Source: Armatimonadota bacterium (lineage in GTDB: Bacteria; Armatimonadota; Hebobacteria; Hebobacterales; WVXJ01). Taken from it: DNA of 5,443 nucleotides. The first letter of the stretch is position 1. Each line of letters begins with the position of its first letter. The notes beneath the pieces were generated by a model. That model was given only the letters and a program-made list of their open reading frames with translations. It was not told where the DNA came from and ran no database searches. Location: contig WVXJ01000079.1 of assembly GCA_011773575.1 (NCBI GenBank), positions 13,498-18,940 on the forward strand, written 5' to 3'. The position numbers and the translations under genes were made by a program. Shown here piece after piece: positions 1 through 5,443 of this stretch.

Positions 1-67
1 AGTCGCTTTTGACTTTAAGAAAAGAGAATTCCTGAACGGGAAGTTGTCAGCTTCCGTCTCAGAGCCT

Positions 68-130
68 CCCTCGGTCTTCGGCTTTGGTCTTTCGCCCGAA
101 AGGGCGAAAAGAGACAAAAGCGAGCGAGGG
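68..130. repeat. Long imperfect palindrome (hairpin A) with GAAA tetraloop
   Basis: The core is TTCGCCC (91-97) pairing with GGGCGAA (102-108) around a GAAA loop (98-101), a GNRA-type tetraloop if transcribed. Pairing continues outward: GTCT 87-90 with AGAC 112-115 (bulge 109-111), GCTTT 81-85 with AAAGC 117-121, and CCCTCG 68-73 with CGAGGG 125-130 across an asymmetric internal loop. No T-run follows, so it is not a classic intrinsic terminator. Its size and position, probably inside an operon, suit a REP- or MITE-like dispersed palindrome or an RNA processing or stability element. The palindrome is seen directly; the identity is inference. Confidence 0.7.
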
Positions 131-133
131 GGT

Positions 134-164
134 CTGGGGGACGGATCGCTGGCTCGTCCCCCAG
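134..164. repeat. Perfect 10-bp inverted repeat (hairpin B) upstream of nuoL
   Basis: CTGGGGGACG (134-143) is the exact reverse complement of CGTCCCCCAG (155-164), with an 11-nt loop (144-154). It starts 3 bp after hairpin A ends, so the two look like one composite element. It ends 21 nt before the GAAGG ribosome-binding site of nuoL and leaves that site unpaired. No T-tract follows, which argues against rho-independent termination. It could be half of a dispersed palindromic repeat or an mRNA stability element shielding the nuoL-nuoM-nuoN message. Confidence 0.75.
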
Positions 165-185
165 GAAGTTCGCTGTTGCTCTTGT

Positions 186-190
186 GAAGG
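186..190 (+). promoter_or_regulatory. Ribosome-binding site of nuoL
   Basis: GAAGG lies 7 nt before the ATG at 198, a good Shine-Dalgarno match and spacing. It decides the nuoL start in favour of 198 over the upstream in-frame ATG at 84, which has no such site and sits within a hairpin stem. Confidence 0.75.
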
Positions 191-197
191 ATTAACA

Positions 198-2066
198 ATG
201 CTCTGGCTAATACCGATACTGCCGGCAATTGCGTTCTTAGTAATCTCGGCGTTCTTCGTGAACCGCCTGCGGCGGATCGCGCCCTATGTCCTCATCCTCG
301 CGCTCATCCTCAGCCTTATCATTTCCTTCTCCGCCCTCTCCAAGGCCCCGCTCCAGGGCGCAGAGGAGCAGAGCCTGCTCTGGCTGCACGCGGATGACCT
401 TCGTCTGGAGGTGGGCACCCTGCTCGATCCCCTCAGCGCGATCATGCTGGTGGTAGTTTGTTTTGTCTCTTTGGTGGTGCAGATTTACTCCATCGGATAT
501 ATGGCCGGAGATGAAGGCTATGGGCGCTACTTCGCCTTCATGAGCCTTTTCTCCGCCGCCATGCTGGGTGTGGTAATCTCCAACAATCTCCTCCAGACCT
601 ATGTCTGCTGGGAATTGGTGGGGCTCTGCTCGTATTTGCTCATCGGCTTCTGGTACAGGCGTCCTTCTGCCGCGGCCGCGGCCAAGAAAGCTTTCGTCGT
701 CACCCGTTTCGGTGATGTTGGATTCCTCGTTGCGGTGCTGGCCTTTTCGCTGGTGGCGAAAGAATTCAATTTCGGCGCGCTCCAACACCGCCTGGCCGCG
801 GGTGACTTCACCGCCGCTTTCATTACCGCCGTCTCTCTGCTTATCTTCTGCGGCGCGGTTGGAAAGAGCGCCCAATTCCCACTTCATATCTGGCTTCCTG
901 ATGCCATGGAAGGCCCTACTCCGGTCAGCGCGCTGATTCACGCCGCCACCATGGTCGCCGCCGGCGTTTATCTCGTCGCCCGCACTTTCTTCTTGTTTGC
1001 CGCTTCACCGGTGGCGCTGATTGTCGTTGCCTGCATCGGCGCTTTCACCGCGCTCTTCGCCGCCAGTATCGCGGTCGCCGCCAATGACATAAAGCGGGTT
1101 CTCGCATATTCCACCATCAGCCAGCTCGGTTACATGATGCTGGGCTTGGGCGCGCTGGGATATACCGCCGCAGTTTTCCATCTCACTACACATGCATTCT
1201 TCAAGGCCCTGTTGTTTCTTACCGCGGGAAGCGTAATTCACGCCATCGGCAAACAGGACATGTGGGAATTGGGCGGTCTCGCCAAGAAAATGCCCATCAC
1301 CGCCCTCACCTGTCTGGCAGGGGCACTCGCCCTGGCCGGCATCTTTCCTTTTGCTGGCTTCTGGAGTAAAGATGAGATCCTCGCCTCCGCCTGGCTGCGG
1401 GGCGCTGAATCACCGCTCTACTATCTTCTTTTCGCGATGGGTCTGGCGGCAGCGTTCCTGACCGCTTTCTACATGTTCAGGATGTGGATTCTCTGTTTTA
1501 CCGGCACTCCCAGAACAAAGGAAGCCGCCCATGCGCATGAATCCCCCTGGGTGATGACCGTTCCGCTGGCTGTGCTCGCTTTGCTTGCTCTTGTCAGCGG
1601 CTTCTGGTTGAAACAAACCGTGCCGGGCAATGGCTTGCCTTTCGCTGAATTCGTTCACGCGGGCCCTGCTCATCACGGCGAAGCCGTTTGGCTCATGTTC
1701 CTCTCGACCCTCGTCGCTGCGGCCGGTATCGTCACCGCTTATTTCACCTATTACCGGGCAAAGGTCTCTGCCGCGGCTTTCCACTCCTCTTTCCCTTGGG
1801 TGAGAAACGGTATGAAAAGCAAGTGGTGGGTGGATGCGGCCTGGGAGTCCTTTGCCACTCGCGTGGTAATAGCCGGCTCCAGTGTTGCCGCCTGGTTCGA
1901 CCGCCATGTGCCTGACGGCATGGTCAACGGGGTTGCCTGGCTTTGCGGCCAGGCGGGGTTGAAACTGCGACCGGCCCAGTCCGGGCAGGTGCAGCTCTAC
2001 GCGCTTGTGGCCTTCATCGGCATCATATTGTTCGTAATCCTGCTGCGGCTTACCACAGGATGGTGA
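198..2066 (+). CDS. nuoL: NADH-quinone oxidoreductase subunit L (complex I, antiporter-like)
   Basis: This is the distal proton-pumping subunit of the complex I membrane arm, in the cytoplasmic membrane. From ATG 198 the product is 622 aa, close to the roughly 610-620 aa usual for NuoL, and starts with a transmembrane helix (MLWLIPILPA). The N-terminal Oxidored_q1_N part (about 60-120) has LDPLSAIML; the proton-translocating core follows. Visible functional residues, with E. coli equivalents from memory, are E139 in the TM5 CWELVGLCSYLLIG (E144), D173 in FGDVGF (D178), K223 in GKSAQFPLHIWLPDAMEGP (K229), H248 in SALIHAATM (H254), H328/H332 in HLTTHAFFKALLF, and K391 in GFWSKDEIL (K399). The C-terminus has KWWVDAAWESF, the stretch expected for the long lateral amphipathic helix (about 540-590), then SGQVQLYAL and a final membrane helix (about 600-617) that anchors against NuoN. 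Nothing is truncated. The gene is followed 26 bp later by nuoM. Confidence 0.97.
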   Translation: MLWLIPILPAIAFLVISAFFVNRLRRIAPYVLILALILSLIISFSALSKAPLQGAEEQSLLWLHADDLRLEVGTLLDPLSAIMLVVVCFVSLVVQIYSIGYMAGDEGYGRYFAFMSLFSAAMLGVVISNNLLQTYVCWELVGLCSYLLIGFWYRRPSAAAAAKKAFVVTRFGDVGFLVAVLAFSLVAKEFNFGALQHRLAAGDFTAAFITAVSLLIFCGAVGKSAQFPLHIWLPDAMEGPTPVSALIHAATMVAAGVYLVARTFFLFAASPVALIVVACIGAFTALFAASIAVAANDIKRVLAYSTISQLGYMMLGLGALGYTAAVFHLTTHAFFKALLFLTAGSVIHAIGKQDMWELGGLAKKMPITALTCLAGALALAGIFPFAGFWSKDEILASAWLRGAESPLYYLLFAMGLAAAFLTAFYMFRMWILCFTGTPRTKEAAHAHESPWVMTVPLAVLALLALVSGFWLKQTVPGNGLPFAEFVHAGPAHHGEAVWLMFLSTLVAAAGIVTAYFTYYRAKVSAAAFHSSFPWVRNGMKSKWWVDAAWESFATRVVIAGSSVAAWFDRHVPDGMVNGVAWLCGQAGLKLRPAQSGQVQLYALVAFIGIILFVILLRLTTGW

Positions 2067-2092
2067 GCGACAAATCTATCAAATGAATATCA

Positions 2093-3592
2093 ATGGATAA
2101 TATACTGGCTTCACATCCGCTCTCAATAACGATTCTCTCTCCGCTGCTGGCGGGGCTGATCATCATGCTCATCCCCAGGGAGCGTCTCTTCGCCGTCCGC
2201 GCCATCTCCGCATTGGGCACGGCGCCGACACTGCTCACCTCTCTTTACATCTATCTGAACTATGACCGTTCCATCGGCGGAATGCAGTTTCAGGAAAGCC
2301 TCCCCTGGGTGGAGAGTATCGGCATCTCTTATCAACTGGGGGTGGATGGAATCAGCATTCCGTTGGTGATGCTCACCGCGGTGGTCATTTTCACTGGCGT
2401 CTTCGCCTCCTGGACCATCACCAACCGCACCAAGGAGTTCTACTGTCTGCTGCTTCTGCTCGTCAGCGGGGTTTTCGGGGTCTTCGTATCCAGCAACCTC
2501 TTCTTCTTCTTCCTCTTCTACGAGTTGGCCGTGCTTCCCATGTATCTTCTCATAGGCATTTGGGGAACCGGCGCCAAGGAATACTCGGCGATGAAACTCA
2601 CCCTCTACTTGCTGGCGGGGAGTGCCTTCATGCTGGTGGGAATCTTCGCCCTTTATTTCTATTCCGGTGAAAACACTTTCAATCTCCAGGCTCTTACTAG
2701 CGCCGCCTATAGTCCTCGGTTCCAGAAAACCTGTTTCTTCTTCTTCTATATCGGCTTCGGTATCCTCGCCGGCATCTGGCCCTTGCACACCTGGTCTCCG
2801 GACGGACATGCCTCCGCTCCCACCGCGGTCTCCATGTTGCACGCGGGAGTCTTGATGAAACTGGGCGCTTACGGTGTCTTGCGGGTGGGCATCGGGATTC
2901 TGCCGGAAGGCTTGCAGTTCTGGGCGCCTCTGGTCGGTATCATCGCGGCCATAAACATTGTGTATGGGGCCTATGTCGCCATGGGCCAGCGAGATCTGAA
3001 ATATGTTATCGCCTATTCCAGTGTCAGCCACATGGGGGTGGTGATGCTGGGGTGCGCGGCCTTCAACTCCGTTTCCATCAATGGCGCGGTATTCCAGATG
3101 GTAAGCCACGGAATAATGACCGCCCTCTTCTTCGCTCTCGTCGGGCTTGTCTATGAGAAAGCCCATACGCGGAATATTCCGGCAATGGGAGGCTTCGCCC
3201 GCCGCATGCCGGGTATCGCCATCTGCTTTACCATCGGCGGCCTCGCCTCCTTCGGCCTTCCTGGCACGAGCGGCTTCATCGCCGAACTGATGGTCCTGCT
3301 CGGCACTTTCCGCGCCCATCCGGAGATGCTGCTGGGCCAGGTTCCGCTCTTTATGCTGTTCGCTATCGCCGCCGCCACCGCCATCGTCATAACCGCAACC
3401 TATGTACTGCGGCTCTTGCAGCAGGTCTTTCACGGTCCCGTGGATGAGAAGCAGTATCCGGATTTGCCTGATGCCAAAACCACCGAATGGGTGGCGATTA
3501 CCGTGAATGCCGCTTTTCTGATAATCCTCGGCGTGATGCCGAGGCTGTTGACCGATCTCATTGGAATAAGTGTGGGGCAATTCTTACGCTGA
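2093..3592 (+). CDS. nuoM: NADH-quinone oxidoreductase subunit M (complex I), variant lacking the TM7 lysine
   Basis: This is the middle antiporter-like subunit of the membrane arm, between NuoL and NuoN. The product is 499 aa, near the family's usual length of about 500, with some 14 hydrophobic segments. An in-frame TGA at 2084-2086 means no start further upstream is possible, and ATG 2093 gives a typical first helix (ITILSPLLAGLIIMLIP), although no clear Shine-Dalgarno precedes it. Conserved features are LGVDGISIPLVMLTA (82-96), the TM5 glutamate E144 in FYELAVLPMYLLIG, PLHTWSPDGH (230-239), APTAVSMLHAGVLMKLGAYG (242-261), H313 in SVSHMG, H339 in VSHGIMTALFF, and the TM12 glutamate E398 in GFIAELMVLLG (E407 in E. 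coli). The TM7 lysine (E. coli K234, five residues before PLH) is leucine here, L225 in GFGILAGIWPLH. H250 stands where NuoL has its TM8 histidine. K256 in VLMKLG matches E. coli K265. The frame is intact and composition matches its neighbours, so this is not a pseudogene. Confidence 0.96.
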   Translation: MDNILASHPLSITILSPLLAGLIIMLIPRERLFAVRAISALGTAPTLLTSLYIYLNYDRSIGGMQFQESLPWVESIGISYQLGVDGISIPLVMLTAVVIFTGVFASWTITNRTKEFYCLLLLLVSGVFGVFVSSNLFFFFLFYELAVLPMYLLIGIWGTGAKEYSAMKLTLYLLAGSAFMLVGIFALYFYSGENTFNLQALTSAAYSPRFQKTCFFFFYIGFGILAGIWPLHTWSPDGHASAPTAVSMLHAGVLMKLGAYGVLRVGIGILPEGLQFWAPLVGIIAAINIVYGAYVAMGQRDLKYVIAYSSVSHMGVVMLGCAAFNSVSINGAVFQMVSHGIMTALFFALVGLVYEKAHTRNIPAMGGFARRMPGIAICFTIGGLASFGLPGTSGFIAELMVLLGTFRAHPEMLLGQVPLFMLFAIAAATAIVITATYVLRLLQQVFHGPVDEKQYPDLPDAKTTEWVAITVNAAFLIILGVMPRLLTDLIGISVGQFLR

Positions 3593-3593
3593 C

Positions 3594-5018
3594 ATGAAAC
3601 TGGACTTTCTGCTAATTGCGCCGGAAATCGCTCTCGCCGGACTAGCCTTCCTGGTCTTGGCGCTTGACCTCATCTTCCTGCGATCCAAGAAGAAGGGCCT
3701 GCTGGGATGGATCAGCGCGGCAGGCCTCGCAGGTGTGTTGGTTTTGCTGGTGCTGCTGAAAGACACACAGGGCAATCTGCTGCGCAGCTTTCTCGCGGAT
3801 CCGCTCGCCTTTGATTTCAAACTGATTCTTCTGGTGGCGGCGTGTATTTGCAGCCTCGCCTCCGTGGATTTCGCGGGCCGCCATCTGCGTTATCCCGGTG
3901 AATTCTTCAGCCTCCTGCTCTTCTCCACTTTGGGGCTGATGATCATGGTCTCCGCGGGTGACCTCATCCTGCTCTACCTGGGCCTGGAACTTGGCACCAT
4001 CAGCCTCTATGCCCTCGCCGCCATGCAGAAAGATCGGCCTCGCTCCGGAGAAGCCGGGCTGAAATTCCTCATCATGGGCGCGGTATCTTCCGCGGTCTTC
4101 CTTTACGGCGCAAGCCTGCTTTACGGCTCTCTGGGCACCACGGTTTTCGCCGATATGTCCGCCGCGGAACCAGCCGGCCCCGCTCTCAGTTTGGGCCTGG
4201 TAATGGTTCTCGCCGCCTTCGCCTTCAAGATCGCCGCAGTGCCTTTCCATATGTGGGCCCCGGATGTGTATCAGGGCGCGCCCACACCGATAACCGGTTT
4301 CCTTTCCGTCGCTTCAAAGGCGGCCGGCTTCGCAGCCCTGTTGAGATTGTTCATGGGGCCCTTGTATCCGCTGATGGGACAGTGGTTCCCCATGCTGATG
4401 GTTCTCTCCGCATTCTCCATGATAGTAGGTAATCTCCTCGCCATCCCCCAGTCGAACATAAAGCGCATGCTCGCCTATTCCGGTATCGCTCAGGTCGGCT
4501 ACATTCTTATCGCGCTTGCCGCCGCTTCGGAGAGGGGCACCGCCTCCGCCATCTTCTTCCTCTTCCAATATCTCTTCACAAACCTGGGCGCCTTCATCGT
4601 CATCACCATGATGGGTTCCGCCCACGGCAATGACGAAATCCGCTCCTACGCGGGCCTCTCTCGACGCAATCCCCTGGTGGCCTTGTGTATGCTTGTCCTG
4701 CTGCTCTCATTGGGAGGGATTCCGCCGCTCGCCGGATTCTGGGGGAAACTCTTCCTCTTCTGGACGGGTATCGAGCAGGGGCTGTACAGCTTGGTGCTCA
4801 TCGGGGTATTGGCGACCGTGCTCTCCCTCTATTACTACCTGATGGTTGCCAGACAGATGTATATTGAAGAAGCGACAGATAAAACCCCCATATCGGTGGC
4901 CTTCCCCGCCGCCTTTGCCCTCGTAATCTGCACTTTCTTCGTTATCGCCCTCGGCTACCCCAAACCCTGGATGGCCCTCGCCGAAGCCGCCGCCAGAACC
5001 TTCGGCTTCCCTCACTGA
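3594..5018 (+). CDS. nuoN: NADH-quinone oxidoreductase subunit N (complex I, antiporter-like)
   Basis: This is the proximal antiporter-like subunit, contacting NuoK on one side and NuoM on the other. From ATG 3594 the product is 474 aa, typical for NuoN (about 470-490). It opens with LIAPEIALAGLAFLVLALDL, the usual first helix. Conserved residues, with E. coli equivalents from memory, are E132 in LGLELGTISLYAL (E133), K157 in GLKFLIMGA (K158), K212 in AFKIAAVPFHMWAPDVYQGAP (K217), K242 in SVASKAAGFAALLR (K247), and K385 in GIPPLAGFWGKLFLF (K395). The end shows YYYLMVARQMYIEE, the usual last conserved block. The ATG lies one base after the nuoM stop (TGA-C-ATG), which suggests translational coupling. 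A GTG at 3570, with GGA just upstream, would add eight residues and overlap nuoM by 23 bp. I prefer 3594 because its N-terminus fits the family, but the alternative is not excluded. It is the last nuo gene in the window. Confidence 0.96.
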   Translation: MKLDFLLIAPEIALAGLAFLVLALDLIFLRSKKKGLLGWISAAGLAGVLVLLVLLKDTQGNLLRSFLADPLAFDFKLILLVAACICSLASVDFAGRHLRYPGEFFSLLLFSTLGLMIMVSAGDLILLYLGLELGTISLYALAAMQKDRPRSGEAGLKFLIMGAVSSAVFLYGASLLYGSLGTTVFADMSAAEPAGPALSLGLVMVLAAFAFKIAAVPFHMWAPDVYQGAPTPITGFLSVASKAAGFAALLRLFMGPLYPLMGQWFPMLMVLSAFSMIVGNLLAIPQSNIKRMLAYSGIAQVGYILIALAAASERGTASAIFFLFQYLFTNLGAFIVITMMGSAHGNDEIRSYAGLSRRNPLVALCMLVLLLSLGGIPPLAGFWGKLFLFWTGIEQGLYSLVLIGVLATVLSLYYYLMVARQMYIEEATDKTPISVAFPAAFALVICTFFVIALGYPKPWMALAEAAARTFGFPH

Positions 5019-5071
5019 ACCCGTCCCAATTAACCGCCGATTCACGCAGATTAACGCAGATGAATCTGCCT
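5019..5071. repeat. Short 10-bp-periodic repeat with inverted repeat between convergent genes
   Basis: Between the nuoN stop and the stop of the convergent gene, consecutive 10-mers read TAACCGCCGA, TTCACGCAGA and TTAACGCAGA (5031-5060). ACGCAGAT occurs exactly twice, at 5044-5051 and 5054-5061. GCAGATT (5046-5052) is the reverse complement of AATCTGC (5063-5069), giving a 7-bp stem with a 10-nt loop. No T-tract is present on either strand, so an intrinsic terminator is not supported, though a bidirectional hairpin here could still help termination or protect 3' ends. It resembles a fragment of a dispersed intergenic repeat (inference). Confidence 0.55.
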
Positions 5072-5443
5072 TCACCCCGCGAACATCTCCTCCACGCTCA
5101 CGGGCCGGCCTTCTTCCGCAGACCGGTTCGCGGCCAGAGTCACGGCCAGGGTCCGCACCGCATCTTGGTAGGAAGAGAGGATTCCGTCTCCTCGGCCTGA
5201 CTTCAAAGCTTCGACGAAGGCGCGGTCTTCATCAACATAGGGATCATTCTCGAATGTGAAATTCTCTTTCCTATCAGCATATTGGAGACGGAGAGTGTTT
5301 CCATCCAATTCCAGCGCGAAGTCCTTGCAGATTACCTCCAACCCCAGCCGAAATCCCTGCAGGATAAGACAGCCGGAATGAATCGTGCCGATGGCCCCGC
5401 TTTCAAACTTGAGATTGACCGATCCCACATCCCAAACATCGAA
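5072..5443 (-). CDS. Gfo/Idh/MocA family oxidoreductase, C-terminal fragment (runs off the window)
   Basis: This is the C-terminal 123 residues of an NAD(P)-dependent oxidoreductase of the glucose-fructose oxidoreductase / inositol dehydrogenase / MocA family, read from 5443 down to a TGA at 5074-5072. The GTG at 5428-5426 is not the true start, since the frame continues upstream as FDVWD. Visible are the beta-sheet motif VGSVNLKFESGAIGTI (6-21), further strands around 32-63, then DPYVDEDRAFVEAL (67-80) and the closing helix SYQDAVRTLAVTLAANRSAE (91-110) with EGRPVSV, all typical of the family's C-terminal substrate-binding domain. The N-terminal Rossmann fold with the dinucleotide motif, and the catalytic EKP and D..H residues, lie outside the window, so substrate and cofactor cannot be told. 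It is convergent with nuoN across 53 bp and is probably unrelated to complex I. Members mostly act on sugars, inositols or related polyols in the cytoplasm. Confidence 0.88.
   Translation of the reverse strand, partial: FDVWDVGSVNLKFESGAIGTIHSGCLILQGFRLGLEVICKDFALELDGNTLRLQYADRKENFTFENDPYVDEDRAFVEALKSGRGDGILSSYQDAVRTLAVTLAANRSAEEGRPVSVEEMFAG

Larger units (their letters stand above)
1..197 (+). other. nuoL leader region without a recognisable gene
   Basis: In the usual operon order nuoK would lie just upstream, but none of the three plus-strand frames here resembles a NuoK C-terminus. Frame 1 stops at 10-12 and frame 3 at 33-35. Frame 2 is open from base 2 to a TGA at 185-187, but reads charged and Gly/Pro-rich across the hairpins, as expected when a palindrome is translated by accident. 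The nuoL frame is itself open back to an ATG at 84, but that ATG lies inside hairpin A, has no ribosome-binding site and would add 38 non-membrane residues, so I do not use it. A TTGACT at 9-14 has no matching -10 box, so I see no supported promoter. The contents are a weak 5-bp inverted repeat (39-43/51-55), two strong hairpins and the nuoL ribosome-binding site. Confidence 0.6.

Noticed and set aside
9..37. Possible promoter from TTGACT at 9-14
   Set aside because: No TATAAT-like hexamer lies 15-19 bp downstream; a -35-like hexamer alone is expected by chance.
134..175. Hairpin B as a rho-independent terminator
   Set aside because: The stem is strong, but the bases after it (GAAGTTCGCTG) contain no T-run, and a terminator immediately ahead of nuoL would cut the operon.
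84..197. Upstream ATG at 84 as the nuoL start, giving a 660-residue protein
   Set aside because: The extra 38 residues come from the palindromes, are not membrane-like, and the ATG is within a hairpin stem without a ribosome-binding site, while 198 has GAAGG at the right distance and a canonical N-terminus.
2497..2523. TTC-rich pyrimidine tract in nuoM, with a second near 2732-2750, as a simple-sequence repeat or slippage site
   Set aside because: Both encode Phe-rich membrane helices (NLFFFFLFYE and CFFFFYIG) with the preferred TTC codon; the frame is intact and no longer repeat structure is present.
2123..3580. A 485-codon open frame antisense to almost all of nuoM
   Set aside because: It mirrors nuoM codon structure: rich in Glu, Gly, His and Gln with no hydrophobic core or recognisable motif. 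Similar long antisense frames lie opposite nuoL (237-941, 1410-1907) and nuoN (3642-4250), so it follows from the third-position C/G bias and hydrophobic codons of the sense strand.
198..5018. An Mrp-type cation antiporter or hydrogenase-linked module instead of complex I
   Set aside because: Three separate antiporter-like genes in L-M-N order with NuoL-, NuoM- and NuoN-specific signatures and lengths, including the NuoL C-terminal lateral helix region, fit complex I better; no MrpB/C/E/F/G-like or hydrogenase subunit genes are seen.

Overview
The window holds the 3' end of a respiratory complex I (NADH:quinone oxidoreductase, type I) operon in a bacterium. Three tightly packed plus-strand genes encode the antiporter-like, proton-pumping membrane subunits NuoL, NuoM and NuoN in the standard bacterial order. 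The right edge carries the C-terminal part of a minus-strand oxidoreductase of the Gfo/Idh/MocA family, convergent with the operon. The DNA looks moderately GC-rich, with C or G favoured at third positions. No marker in the window fixes the phylum. The pairing of a 14-subunit-type nuo cluster, a Gfo/Idh/MocA gene and palindromic or short periodic intergenic repeats fits a free-living, non-enterobacterial lineage of the sort often seen in environmental genomes (inference only).

Layout: bases 1-197 are a leader before nuoL with no gene I can identify. It is dominated by two strong consecutive hairpins (68-130 and 134-164), followed by a GAAGG ribosome-binding site and the nuoL ATG at 198. nuoL runs 198-2066, nuoM 2093-3592 and nuoN 3594-5018. 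The gaps are 26 bp and 1 bp, so the three are almost certainly co-transcribed and nuoM-nuoN translation is probably coupled. Bases 5019-5071 hold a short 10-bp-periodic repeat with an inverted repeat. The Gfo/Idh/MocA fragment occupies 5072-5443 and runs off the right edge.

NuoL, NuoM and NuoN form the distal and middle part of the membrane arm. Each is a roughly 14-helix Mrp-antiporter-like module with a TM5 glutamate, a TM7 lysine and a TM12 lysine or glutamate. NuoL and NuoN keep every one of these residues. NuoM keeps the TM5 and TM12 glutamates, but the TM7 lysine position reads leucine (L225). NuoM also has a histidine (H250) in TM8 where NuoL has its conserved histidine. This is the most interesting protein-level observation here. 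The other points worth a second look are the palindromic leader, the small periodic repeat after nuoN and the unusual nuoL-nuoM junction. I found no defence system, CRISPR array, tRNA, rRNA or intact mobile element.
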